This document shows positions 12,001 through 18,499 of a stretch of DNA of 21,994 bases, in pieces. The notes beneath the pieces were generated by a model. That model did no database searches and was not told where the DNA came from. It saw nothing but the letters and a program-made list of their open reading frames with translations. Made by a program: the position numbers and the translations under genes. Origin of the DNA: Apostichopus californicus (Eukaryota; Echinodermata; Holothuroidea; Aspidochirotida; Stichopodidae); the NCBI GenBank assembly GCA_020650975.1, contig JAIPMN010001704.1, forward strand, positions 1 to 21,994. The letters run 5' to 3'. The number at the start of each line of letters is the position of its first letter. Positions within the stretch are counted from its first letter, which is position 1.

Positions 12001-15000
12001 TCTACACAGCAGCGGACCTAGCGATAACCAACGATGTGTTAATATTACATGTAAAGTCACTGTATCTAATGAAAATGTATCTCTTTATGTTAGTTTATTG
12101 ACTTCTAATTACATTTTGACATGACCTAACCAATTTACTAACTAATGACATTCTTTAAAGTAAAACCTTTTTCAAAAACCTTCAAGGTTCATAATTCAAA
12201 CATCTTTAGGTGATTACCGTAGCTAATATATTTATAATTAACTTTAGCAGACCAAATTTGTGACAGAACATGTCAAAGAAGCATCATCACTCACAGTGTC
12301 CTGTACCAATTTCAGAAGGCACAGAGATTCAAAAAATTACTTCCTTTTAAAATTTGCCTTCCTTGATATATCAAATGGAAAATTTCAATCTGTTTGAGTT
12401 GATGCAGTACAGTAAGATCAGTATAGAATAATGTATGCCATCAATTTTGCACTCTGTGGCTCATCTTAGGTCATCCAAACAATTTGTCAAAATTCAGAGA
12501 TGGATTGTAGTGCAAAGTGTGGATAGCAAAAGCAAGCAATACTACACTTATCATGGCTGAAAATGACGTGAAATATTGCACTTTACACTAGTGGTGATAC
12601 ACAGAGCAGATTTGTATTGAGTCGGTACTTCCTACTCCTTCTCCAGTATTAAGTATTGGCTTTACTTGACAGGGTATAATTTAGCGTAACAATATGTGTC
12701 ACAATTTTTAACGCTCTGAATTTTAGCTCTTAAGTTCCTATGATTCCTTGTGTACAAAGACTGAGATACATTTTTCTACTTAAAACTATAGCAATTTCCC
12801 CATTTGGCATAGCATATTTGCGATGCAGGATAAATCATGTCTTACTTGCGCTGACTCGTCTTGGTTCATCCGCAAGGGTTTCGCTGGTACTGCTGGATTC
12901 TTCGGAATCTATTATGTAAACCTGTTACCCCCAAAACTTAGTGGTATTGGTATGTACGGACATTGATACCTTCTGTAGTACCATTCTACATGTATGCACT
13001 CAAAACCAACCTAGTCTAGAGCAGAGTTGGTAACATGTTGGTACTGCGGGCCCACAATAACCTCCTCTTTGGGGTCAACGAACAGTTTCCTCTTCCGTCC
13101 GAATCTACCATTCTCAAGACAGGTGAAAGAGAGGTGGTAGTAAAGTAATTAGTGCAAGATGAAGGAGTATAACTGTTACAATTGCGGTTCTCGCCTCATT
13201 CTCGTACCAAAGGGAATTCTACATGTTGTACACGTACTACATGCCTGATGTAGACTGTTGGTAAAATTCCGATTAGGCAGTAGAGAGGAATGCATCATGG
13301 GTAGTACCTATTGGAATTAGAACTGCACATTCAATTTGAAATCAAATAAAGTCTGTGTTGTGCTTGCAGTAGTCTTGTTTTGGAGTTGATCCTGACCAAG
13401 GTGTTGCTTTAATACAACTTACATTTCTTACGGATGGTCAACAACAGTGTCATATGGTGTTAAGATATTGATCATCAATGATCTCATATCTTTGTCATCC
13501 TTATTTCAGTTCTAGCGACATTCTCCTCTTTTCTTTCTTTCACTTTCTCTTTTGTCGTATTGTATCCCAATGTTCTTAACATGTTCAGACCTCAATGTGC
13601 AGCACACATACCCTATGTACAGTAACTACCGTGCCAAAGTATGGAACATTAACAAAAGAGGATAGGCATGACATTGGTCTGCAAAAAGTACCTTAAAGTG
13701 GAGGAAATTAACCTAGATTGTCTTTTCCTTTTGCATCTAGATCTCCTTTTGCACAGACAAATTCAATTACCTGGGAAAAGCATTGAAATTTGATAGTACC
13801 ACATGTATGATCATCACCACTGCAATGTTTCACACTTTGTTGTTCAAAGCTCAGCACCGCCCACAAAGAGGTCAGAGCCCTGAAGCTTACTTATATCCCC
13901 ATTTATTGTAAACCACTTCTAATAATTCCACCTTGCATTAACTATTTAACTTTTGCTATCCACGGAATGGATGATGTCACCCCATCCATCCATCATTCTT
14001 AATTTAGTCAATACTGCAAGATGTAATTACAGCCTGTGCAGAACTGCACAATGGTTTACTTTGACAAGTGATATATCATAACACTTTATTTTGTTCCCAT
14101 TTTCTTTTAATATTTAGACTTTACATGCCATCTGCTAAGTCGGTATCTAAATTGTATGAGTAATTTTACATCTATTATCCAGCACAGCAGCACAGATTAG
14201 CCCCTAAAAACTGAATGCTCAATTTAATAGACAAACCTCTTTTTGTCCAAATTTTGTCGTACAGCCTTTTATGATTTTTGTATACCATTTCTACCTACTT
14301 GTGCTATGTATGACTCACTTAATGAGTAATTATAACACTGTAAATAAGGTGGAACTAAGGTGGAATACATGTAACACACCCACCCTCTAAGATTTTTCCA
14401 GTTTGAATGCTACTTTGACGACTACTGACGCATTCCATTTAATCACACAAATTGGATCGTCCAGTTGCATTTTTCATATTTAATCAATCATTACATGCAA
14501 AGAAAAAATAGGAAATTGTCAAAATACTCAATTTTTATTCTTTTACTCATGCAACAAGATAAATCACTGGTCAAACAAACCAACTTGAATTCGAGTATCA
14601 CATTCCAAAATAGAAATACATACAATAACAACAATTATGAGCTTTTATAGCTTGGAACCCATAGGTAATTTCATGCACTATCCACAGTATCGAAAAAAAT
14701 CATAATGAGATTTTGACAATTCTCTCAGGTACAAAACATTCCCCAGCATGAATTCTCATCAAGCCAACAAGAACTACTTTATAGACTGTACAAAGAAAAC
14801 CCTTCAATATTTCATTAAATTTGTTTTTGCCATGACTCATTCCGTTCCGGTTCAGTGCATTCTTAAGCAAAATAAAATGATTACCATCCTCTATCCTCTC
14901 TCAAAACAACCTTCACCGTGTGGTGTGCATAATGAACTTTTCGGTAGAATGCTCAAGGGATATTTCTCAGGGATACTGGGAGGGCACTGTAATTTCAAAC

Positions 15001-16069
15001 CAGAAAGAGCTATCAATATATGCATCCTTATCTACACGGTAAATTTATATGGAAAATCTCAGGGTTTTGAATCTCTGTCGCAAAAGTAAACTCAAAGCAC
15101 TGTCCCCATATTGTACATGATGCTTCACACGTTGTAACCTTTGAAGAAGGTTCACGGTGGTTGTGGCTTTCACATTTTTTTGCAGGTTTCAAATTTGCAA
15201 GAAGCTGTGACACTGAGCTAAACGAAGTCGAAATATCTTCCGGAAGATATGGGTAGAATATATATCAAAAATAATGAATCAGTTTGTAGAATCATTGCAG
15301 GCTTCCAAGATACTATTACTAAAGACAATTTTTAGCAGGCTTTACAAGCAGCTGAAAACTTAAACGGACAACAGTATCTATAGAACACAGAACTTACTAG
15401 TGCAAGAAACACTGACAGTAAGGTGCATTCACAAACCCAATATGAATTTCAACCAAGGTTTGTTTTGGAGTTATCCTGTTTACAAGATTTGCAGACTTTC
15501 ACCTCTGTTGACCTCAAATGACCTTCAACCTCCACAGAAAGCAAATCATTTCTTCTACTCAATATGGTGCATCTACATACCAGATATATAAAGTTCATCC
15601 ACCATATGGTTTTTTGTGTTATCATGCTTACAAGGTTTTCAGACTGTTGACCTCAAATGACCTTTAATAACTCCACAGAAAAGAATCCTTTTCTACTCAA
15701 CAAGGTGCATCAAGGTACCAAATATCAAATTCACCCACTATATAGTTTTTGAGTTATCGTGTTTACAAGCCAATGCGTCACACACACGTACACGTACACA
15801 CACTCCCCATCACTATTGCATAAATCCCTTTTGCATCTGAAAGGAATAAAAAAACAAAATAATTCCAGACAAAGAAAAAGGAAAACTTTTTGGTAATTTT
15901 TGGGAATGTTCTGTATACTTACACTTGGTCTCATCCATTCAAATGGCTTGGGTGGGGTACTGAAGAAGAGGGACTGGGTGACAGCTGGGAAGTCTGGATC
16001 CTCAAACAGAGCATTCTTCTGAAGCAACTGCTTGCGAAGTTGATCGTATGTTGGTTTGGGTCTAGGCAT
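1..16069 (-). CDS. calpain-family cysteine protease, 5' part (four coding exons, join of 15923-16069, 8382-8451, 1298-1550, 1-61)
   Basis: Calpains are cytosolic, calcium-activated cysteine proteases that cut target proteins at a limited number of sites. The four minus-strand exons have lengths 147, 70, 253 and 61+ and join without a frame break into 177 codons. Residues 1-49 are the N-terminal anchor and start of the protease core. Residues 50-73 carry the [14 protein letters not shown] segment, and Cys75 in GDCWFLAA is the catalytic nucleophile. Residues 74-157 include [23 protein letters not shown] and [14 protein letters not shown], followed by [10 protein letters not shown] and EAMEDF. 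The match is to classical calpains; from memory CAPN9 or calpain-A is closest, and CAPN5-like forms fit less well. The active-site His and Asn, the C2-like domain and any EF-hand domain lie outside the window, so subtype and activity cannot be settled. Introns are 7471, 6831 and 1236 bp. Confidence 0.96.
62..1297 (-). other. calpain intron 3
   Basis: This non-coding intron lies between coding exons 3 and 4. It begins with GTGAGA (minus sense, 1297-1292) and ends with atctgtag. A plausible branch sequence (cttactg) lies about 30-40 bases before the acceptor. It contains a probable DNA transposon remnant (230-840). The remaining 450 bases show no coding signal, RNA gene or further repeat. Confidence 0.85.
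230..840. mobile_element. probable non-autonomous DNA transposon remnant with CAGGGGCG-type terminus
   Basis: The right edge reads aacttcgctacgcccctg, i.e. CAGGGGCGTAGCGAAG on the minus strand. This terminal sequence type is seen in hAT-like and related cut-and-paste elements (family recall, not checked). Just inside it is a C-rich run followed by A8. The nonamer TCGGCAAAT or a close variant occurs four times: 259-267, 278-286, 447-455 and 786-794. The left part (231-290) mirrors the layout, with a C9 tract next to two copies of the nonamer. I see no transposase. The matching left terminal inverted repeat is not intact, so the left boundary is approximate. Confidence 0.45.
1298..1550 (-). CDS. 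calpain coding exon 3 (catalytic cysteine exon)
   Basis: The acceptor ccctgtgcag lies just upstream of GT GAT TGT TGG, which with the G carried over from exon 2 reads Gly-Asp-Cys-Trp. The TGT at 1545-1543 is the catalytic Cys (residue 75 of the model). Further motifs in order are [48 protein letters not shown] and [12 protein letters not shown]. The donor is CCAA|GTGAGA with GT at 1297-1296, so two bases of the last Lys codon stay here. The length of 253 equals the sum of the two separate exons (119 and 134, from memory) that cover this part in vertebrate calpains. The missing intron would fall between FKFM and FWQYGEW. Confidence 0.97.
1568..1599. repeat. TTA/TAA trinucleotide microsatellite
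   Basis: About ten TAT/TTA units run in sequence with one interruption (aatatt). It lies about 20 bases upstream (minus sense) of the acceptor of calpain exon 3, overlapping the region where the branch point would be expected. Confidence 0.9.
1724..1737. repeat. C14 homopolymer tract
   Basis: Fourteen consecutive C bases, G14 on the minus (calpain sense) strand, followed by a C-rich stretch. Confidence 0.95.
2811..2828. repeat. G12-A-G5 tract
   Basis: Twelve G bases, one A, then five G bases on the plus strand. The GnAGn pattern recurs at several other sites in the window. It is capable of G-quadruplex formation on composition grounds. Confidence 0.9.
3258..3267. repeat. C10 tract
   Basis: Ten consecutive C bases followed by tctcac, within calpain intron 2. 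Confidence 0.9.
4566..4581. repeat. AT dinucleotide microsatellite
   Basis: Eight AT units. A shorter tatatata run occurs nearby at about 4733-4742. Confidence 0.9.
4892..4992 (+). repeat. dispersed repeat family R1, copy 1
   Basis: About 100 bases aligned by eye with 6376-6477 at roughly 80 percent identity. Shared blocks include actgcacttagcaa, gtactgta, ttgtggttgtatttgctct and aaggct. This copy carries a 15-base palindrome (AACGTACTGTACGTT, 4908-4922) that has mutated in copy 2. No coding content is shared between the copies. Confidence 0.8.
5922..6062 (+). other. unassigned coding-like island (46 codons, plus strand)
   Basis: A short open frame from ATG to TAG encodes [18 protein letters not shown], then [18 protein letters not shown] and a short tail. 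The stretch is near 49 percent GC inside an AT-rich intron. It is also open on the minus strand (5834-6067), so strand is uncertain. There is a possible minus-strand acceptor (ctatccag at about 6060) but no matching donor. It may be a fragment of an old gene or transposon. I do not recognise the protein on either strand. Confidence 0.2.
6245..6342 (+). repeat. direct repeat R2, copy 1
   Basis: Shares gttaat..cttcaaata, gatcact, tcctttggttaatcc, gagca and tgta/ttacatggc blocks with 6592-6692. The copies are about 347 bases apart and differ by several substitutions and small indels. Confidence 0.7.
6376..6477 (+). repeat. dispersed repeat family R1, copy 2
   Basis: Same orientation as 4892-4992, about 1.5 kb away. 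It lies between the two copies of another repeat (6245-6342 and 6592-6692), so this area may be one composite element. Confidence 0.8.
6592..6692 (+). repeat. direct repeat R2, copy 2
   Basis: Second copy of the repeat at 6245-6342, same orientation. A small internal palindromic run (aatccttcgggatt) is present only in this copy. Confidence 0.7.
6944..6959. repeat. G16 homopolymer tract
   Basis: Sixteen consecutive G bases on the plus strand, the longest such run in the window. Confidence 0.95.
7096..7140. repeat. C/T-rich tract
   Basis: Almost pure pyrimidine on the plus strand with repeated CCTCC and CCCC runs. On the minus strand it is a purine-rich, G-clustered tract. Confidence 0.8.
7466..7530 (+). 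repeat. direct repeat R3, copy 1
   Basis: Shares ttcttgtga, aca.ac, tcaata, ccatgacctt and cctttctttcaa blocks with 7725-7790, in the same orientation and about 258 bases apart. Confidence 0.7.
7725..7790 (+). repeat. direct repeat R3, copy 2
   Basis: Second copy of 7466-7530. It follows directly after the motif acaggtaagcgaggagcaaa (7701-7720), which has a close match at 5748-5767 (acaggtaagcgtagagcaaa). The repeat unit is therefore probably larger than the aligned part. Confidence 0.7.
8382..8451 (-). CDS. calpain coding exon 2
   Basis: This is a 70-base exon with acceptor tcatttcag|GAG and donor CTAG|GTAAGA. It encodes [12 protein letters not shown] followed by [11 protein letters not shown], plus the first base of a Gly codon completed by exon 3. 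This is the conserved block just before the catalytic Cys motif. It enters in phase 0 and leaves in phase 1, matching exon 1 and exon 3 exactly. From memory, the equivalent vertebrate calpain exon is also 70 bases, which supports the boundaries. It is too short to stand out as an open reading frame and is recognised from splice sites and sequence similarity. Confidence 0.95.
8727..9787 (+). repeat. tandem duplication, units 8727-9246 (520 bp) and 9247-9787 (541 bp)
   Basis: Two head-to-tail copies align along their length. Shared landmarks are tatttttgacat, aagcaaccaggaa, ggtgtcatggtta, acttttggtgtacc, atgtacaaggatgggtgatt, agaccattcatcactcca, a GnAGn tract (8992-9004 and 9538-9550), ttcatcaaagcacattataa, tactacagttctgggaa and gttcacattttcagacaaac. 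The second copy has extra bases around the tctcccct block. The differences suggest the duplication is not recent. Confidence 0.9.
8992..9004. repeat. G7-A-G5 tract
   Basis: G-run interrupted by a single A, inside unit 1 of the tandem duplication. The equivalent tract in unit 2 is at 9538-9550. Confidence 0.85.
12846..12908 (-). CDS. candidate in-frame cassette exon of the calpain gene (63 bases, 21 codons)
   Basis: This segment sits in calpain intron 1. It is bounded by an AG (tttacataatag, weak pyrimidine tract) and a strong donor CGCAA|GTAAGA. Its length is a multiple of three. In phase 0, the phase of the exon 1/exon 2 junction, it is fully open and encodes 21 residues starting [13 protein letters not shown] and ending DESAQ. 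It is about 52 percent GC and contains several CpGs, unlike the AT-rich intron around it. Inclusion would insert 21 residues between MRPS and ELCDNP; direct joining of exons 1 and 2 already matches canonical calpains, so it would be optional. I know of no calpain with this insert. It could instead be a decayed repeat with chance splice sites. Confidence 0.35.
13014..13112 (-). other. coding-like stretch in calpain intron 1, product unknown
   Basis: A good pyrimidine tract (cctctctttcacctgtcttgag) ends at an AG at 13114-13113. The next 33 codons read [14 protein letters not shown], then [11 protein letters not shown] and HVTNSALD, before TAG at 13013-13011. The basic RKRK patch and mixed charged/hydrophobic residues look like real protein rather than random AT-rich translation. 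GC content is raised and CpGs are present. I do not recognise the family. There is no good donor inside, so it could only be a terminal exon or a fragment of an old gene or transposon. It lies about 100 bases upstream (in minus-strand sense) of the candidate cassette exon. Confidence 0.25.
15509..15524 (-). promoter_or_regulatory. DR4 half-site pair within repeat (nuclear-receptor-type motif)
   Basis: TGACCT-caaa-TGACCT on the plus strand reads AGGTCA-tttg-AGGTCA on the minus strand, two perfect consensus half-sites with a 4-base spacer. The identical arrangement is repeated at 15648-15663 in the next unit. Whether it is bound is unknown; the motif comes with the repeat. Confidence 0.4.
15648..15663 (-). 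promoter_or_regulatory. DR4 half-site pair within repeat, second unit
   Basis: Again TGACCT-caaa-TGACCT with both half-sites and the spacer unchanged, although surrounding bases of the unit have diverged. Confidence 0.4.
15779..15803. repeat. CA/ACGT-rich simple repeat
   Basis: An alternating cacacacgtacacgtacacacac run directly follows the last unit of the preceding array and probably forms its tail. Confidence 0.8.
15923..16069 (-). CDS. calpain coding exon 1 (start codon, N-terminal region)
   Basis: This exon encodes 49 residues beginning [15 protein letters not shown] and includes LFEDPDFPA and KPFEWMRPS, the conserved lead-in to the calpain protease core. The ATG at 16069-16067 has A at -3, and an in-frame TAA lies 18 to 16 bases upstream, so this is the likely start even if the exon extends upstream. 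The donor is AGT|GTAAGT, with GT at 15922-15921, leaving phase 0. The N-terminal extension is short, about 20 residues before the FEDP motif, whereas mammalian classical calpains usually have a longer one. A second open frame overlaps this exon on the same strand (to 16248) but has no calpain similarity. Confidence 0.93.
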
Positions 16070-16092
16070 GTTGACCGATTGCTTTTACCTGA
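16070..16092 (-). other. short 5' UTR segment and candidate splice acceptor upstream of the calpain ATG
   Basis: Reading the minus strand, a pyrimidine-rich run (tttttcttcttc) leads to catgcatatcag, with AG at 16090-16089. Nineteen bases and then the ATG follow. This fits a normal 3' splice site, so the coding exon probably runs 16088-15923 and is preceded by at least one non-coding 5' exon. I cannot fix the partner exon. One candidate donor with consensus sequence (ACAG|GTAAGAATC) lies at 20437/20436 on the minus strand, but that motif recurs in repeats here. Splice site likely, partner unknown. Confidence 0.55.
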
Positions 16093-16422
16093 TATGCATG
16101 AAGAAGAAAAAATATTGGAAAAGTGATCAGAAATGAATTTCAACATCTTGTAATTTACTATATGAAATGCATCTGATATCTTTAGAAATCTTACTGGTCC
16201 CAATTCTAAACAGAATAAGACTATTGCACATCCCACATATGGATCCATCTTAAAGGAAGAGGAGGTGGGCGTGGACCACTGACGTGAATCATAGTGGGAG
16301 CGGTTCTAAGATGTTTAATTGGGGAAACCAAGTATATGGAAAAGTACAATGCCTTCATTCTCCTATGAAATAGTAATGAAAGGCTTCCCCAGAGCATAGC
16401 CATATGTGGCAGCTGGGAGAAA

Positions 16423-16436
16423 GGGGGGGGGAGGGG
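16423..16436. repeat. G9-A-G4 tract
   Basis: Plus-strand G run with a single A interruption, upstream of calpain exon 1. Confidence 0.9.
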
Positions 16437-16844
16437 CATTTCCATTGCAACAACTGCTGAGACTATCCTAAATTCACCTTCTCTCCTTCTTAATTCCTTG
16501 TCTGAGGCAACAAGGAATTTATGAGATGGTTGGTGATGGCATACAGGTGTTTATGTTTGTTACGCCTTGGCTTATTAACAAGGTAACTTCACATTTGGTA
16601 TGTGGATTCACCTTATAGAGTAGAGGAGACCTATTGTTTCGTGCTAAATTCAAAGTTTATTCCTGCAGGGGGCCAAAGTGTGAACAATTTTGAGGTCATT
16701 TGAATTTTGATGAACACAGTGGTCAAAGTCAGAAAACATGTGAACATGTTAACTCCCAAGTAGATATTGAATGAACTCCATATGTAATACATGGCTGTGC
16801 CATATTGTGTAGAAGGACACTCTTTGCTTTCTAATGGAAGTCGA

Positions 16845-16860
16845 AGGTCACTTGAGGTCA
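16845..16860 (+). promoter_or_regulatory. DR4 half-site pair within inverted array
   Basis: AGGTCA-cttg-AGGTCA, two perfect half-sites with a 4-base spacer. It corresponds to the DR4 of the 15.5 kb array in opposite orientation. Confidence 0.4.
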
Positions 16861-17011
16861 ACAGTGGAATGCAATAACTATAAAATAAGGCCTTGGATGA
16901 AGTTCATATTGGGTATGTGGATGCACTTACATTATTGCAAGAACCCTATTGTTTTCTGCTGGGTTCAAGGATCATTTGAGTTCACCAGATGCCAAAGTGT
17001 AAAAACTTTTG

Positions 17012-17037
17012 AGGTCCGTTGAGGTCAACAATGGTCA
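17012..17037 (+). promoter_or_regulatory. three phased half-sites at 10-base intervals
   Basis: AGGTCC-gttg-AGGTCA-acaa-TGGTCA gives two overlapping DR4 pairs with one mismatch in each outer half-site. It lies in the last unit of the inverted array. Confidence 0.35.
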
Positions 17038-17394
17038 AAGTCCAAAATCTTGTAAGCACTTAAATTCAAAATGGAAAGCTTTAATTTACATGGATCTAAC
17101 TTTTTGCATACAAGATCATGAATGGCTTTTCTATGTAACTAACTGCCACAGGATGTGATCTTTGCTCTTTAAATGGCTTAGGGGGTTTTCCATTCCACTA
17201 ATGACTGTCTCTGTCATCAACTTTCAGGCAGGTAGTACCTTTGCAATATTAATCAAGTTATTGGAAACAGACTTTTTTCATGCTCTGGTATACTTGACTC
17301 AGGACACATTTCCTCAGTTGCTCTATCAATCAGGTGATTCCATATATATGACTGTATAAGGCAAGAAATCAATAGGCCTGCTGAATTTTTTTTT

Positions 17395-17408
17395 GGGGGG
17401 GGAGGGGG
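17395..17408. repeat. G8-A-G5 tract
   Basis: Plus-strand G run directly after a T9 run. Confidence 0.9.
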
Positions 17409-17600
17409 ATTTTCTACTGAATGTAGTGGAGAAATGATTCACACTGGTTGTCTTTACTGAAAGATTTATTACTGAAGTGAAACCCATGTCCTCAATAGAT
17501 AGCATGTTGCAATATTTAATAGAATACTTATTAAACTGTCACCAATTTTCAGATGATTAAGGAGGAAAATATAAATGGGTCATGACCCAGATGTGCTGTG

Positions 17601-17617
17601 GTGGGTGGGGGAGGGGG
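17601..17617 (+). repeat. G-quadruplex-type cluster
   Basis: GTGGGTGGGGGAGGGGG, preceded by gctgtg. It has three strong G runs with one-base loops, and the GGGGG runs can be split to supply a fourth. Confidence 0.6.
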
Positions 17618-17810
17618 TCATCTTGGTGCACGGTTAACTAGCTTGACAAGTTACATTGCACAGTAGTGATGATCGAGAGGAGGCATGCCAGAGATGTCAC
17701 ATGAAAGAAGGAAAATATAGGATTCAATTTATATTTGGGAAGGTCAAAAGGTAAGTGTGGAGAGTTGCTTAACATGACATTTCATTACATACAGTATAGT
17801 TAAAAGTCAG

Positions 17811-17835
17811 GGTGGGGGGGAAGGGGTGAGGGGGT
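17811..17835 (+). repeat. G-quadruplex-type cluster
   Basis: Runs of G7, G4 and G5 separated by AA and TGA, with a leading GGT. The G7 can supply two runs, so four G3+ runs with short loops are available. Confidence 0.65.
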
Positions 17836-18483
17836 TCTTACCAGGTCATAACATTTTTCTTTAAATACAAAATGTATCATTGTCATATACCATGTGCAGT
17901 GTATCATCAGTTTACAATACTACAACAATAACGGTTTGTACTTCACATAATCTGTACGTACCTACTGTAACACAAGACTCTTAAGCTGAGTCAATATGCA
18001 CAGTGCACTGTCACCCTTTTGGAATGCCAACTTTATTAAATGGTTTGTACGAGTGAGAACAAGGTTAAGCTGAGATACAAATAAATTAGCTTAACTTCTC
18101 TTGTATATACCTTACCTATTAACAGGGAATCCAAACATCACACAAAAAGGCATATGACCCTTGGTATTCTACTTGATCAGGGGGCGAAGTCCCCACCAGT
18201 ATTCATGAGTACAATTTGTTCGTTACTATGCTAACTGAAGTAATATGTTGGGACTGTAGTGAGGTTATCGAGATTAAACTGATTAAGGGCTATTCAAGTA
18301 TTCATATAAACTATACTGTAATACCATATACTGTATAACTTCACAGGACAGTGCACAGCCTGAATGGGTGCTCCACTAATGCATGAACACCTCAACATGT
18401 ATAGATTAAAACACCGTTTTTGTCCAAACTGAGACAACTTCATAGGTTTACTCATGTATGCATTTGATTGATCTTGGGATATT

Positions 18484-18499
18484 CCTCGTGGCCACGAGG
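18484..18499. repeat. 16-base perfect palindrome
   Basis: CCTCGTGGCCACGAGG is its own reverse complement with no spacer. It is GC-rich in an AT-rich setting. It could be a dimeric protein site or part of a decayed element; nothing else links it to a function. Confidence 0.6.

Larger units (their letters stand above)
15424..15770 (+). repeat. tandem repeat array, about 2.4 units of ~140 bp, downstream side of calpain exon 1
   Basis: Units begin at 15424, 15569 and 15707 with gcat..ac.a. Each has a near-copy of gagttatcgtgtttacaag (15462-15486, 15609-15634, 15745-15769). The first two have ctgttgacctcaaatgacct, a tccacagaaa block and ttctactcaa. The third unit is truncated and runs into a CA/TACG simple repeat. 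From recollection, repeats of this style are common in marine invertebrate genomes. The same family occurs inverted at 16565-17060. Confidence 0.85.
8452..15922 (-). other. calpain intron 1
   Basis: This 7471-base intron has GTAAGT donor (from 15922) and tcatttcag acceptor (to 8452). It contains the tandem duplication at 8727-9787, the candidate cassette exon and coding-like stretch at 12846-13112, and the repeat array at 15424-15803. In 9790-12840 and 13120-15420 I see AT-rich sequence with short frames of random appearance and no RNA gene. A pyrimidine-rich run lies at about 13513-13555. Confidence 0.85.
16565..17060 (-). repeat. tandem repeat array of the same family, inverted, upstream side of calpain exon 1
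   Basis: About three units of ~150-165 bp lie here, with a higher-order match between 16565 and 16891 (ccttgg, gggtatgtggat.cac). The segment around 16765-16862 matches the reverse complement of 15511-15600 well. Shared blocks are atgaact, gccatatt/accatatt, gtagaag, tttgctttct, gaaggtca.ttgaggtcaac. The strand given is relative to the array at 15424-15770. Confidence 0.8.

Noticed and set aside
14748-15089. 113-codon plus-strand open frame, one of the longest in the window
   Set aside because: The translation has no recognisable motif, composition follows local AT content, and no splice or promoter context was seen.
15931-16248. 105-codon minus-strand open frame overlapping calpain exon 1
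   Set aside because: It is in a different frame from the exon with clear calpain similarity, and its low-complexity Ser/Pro end has no recognisable domain; it is a shadow of the true exon.
15424-17060. Regularly spaced repeats that might suggest a CRISPR array
   Set aside because: The units are diverged tandem copies of ~140-160 bp with no unique spacers, in a eukaryotic intron context.
18181-18195. Short hairpin GGGGGCGAAGTCCCC
   Set aside because: The stem is only about four base pairs and there is no following T run or gene end to make it meaningful.
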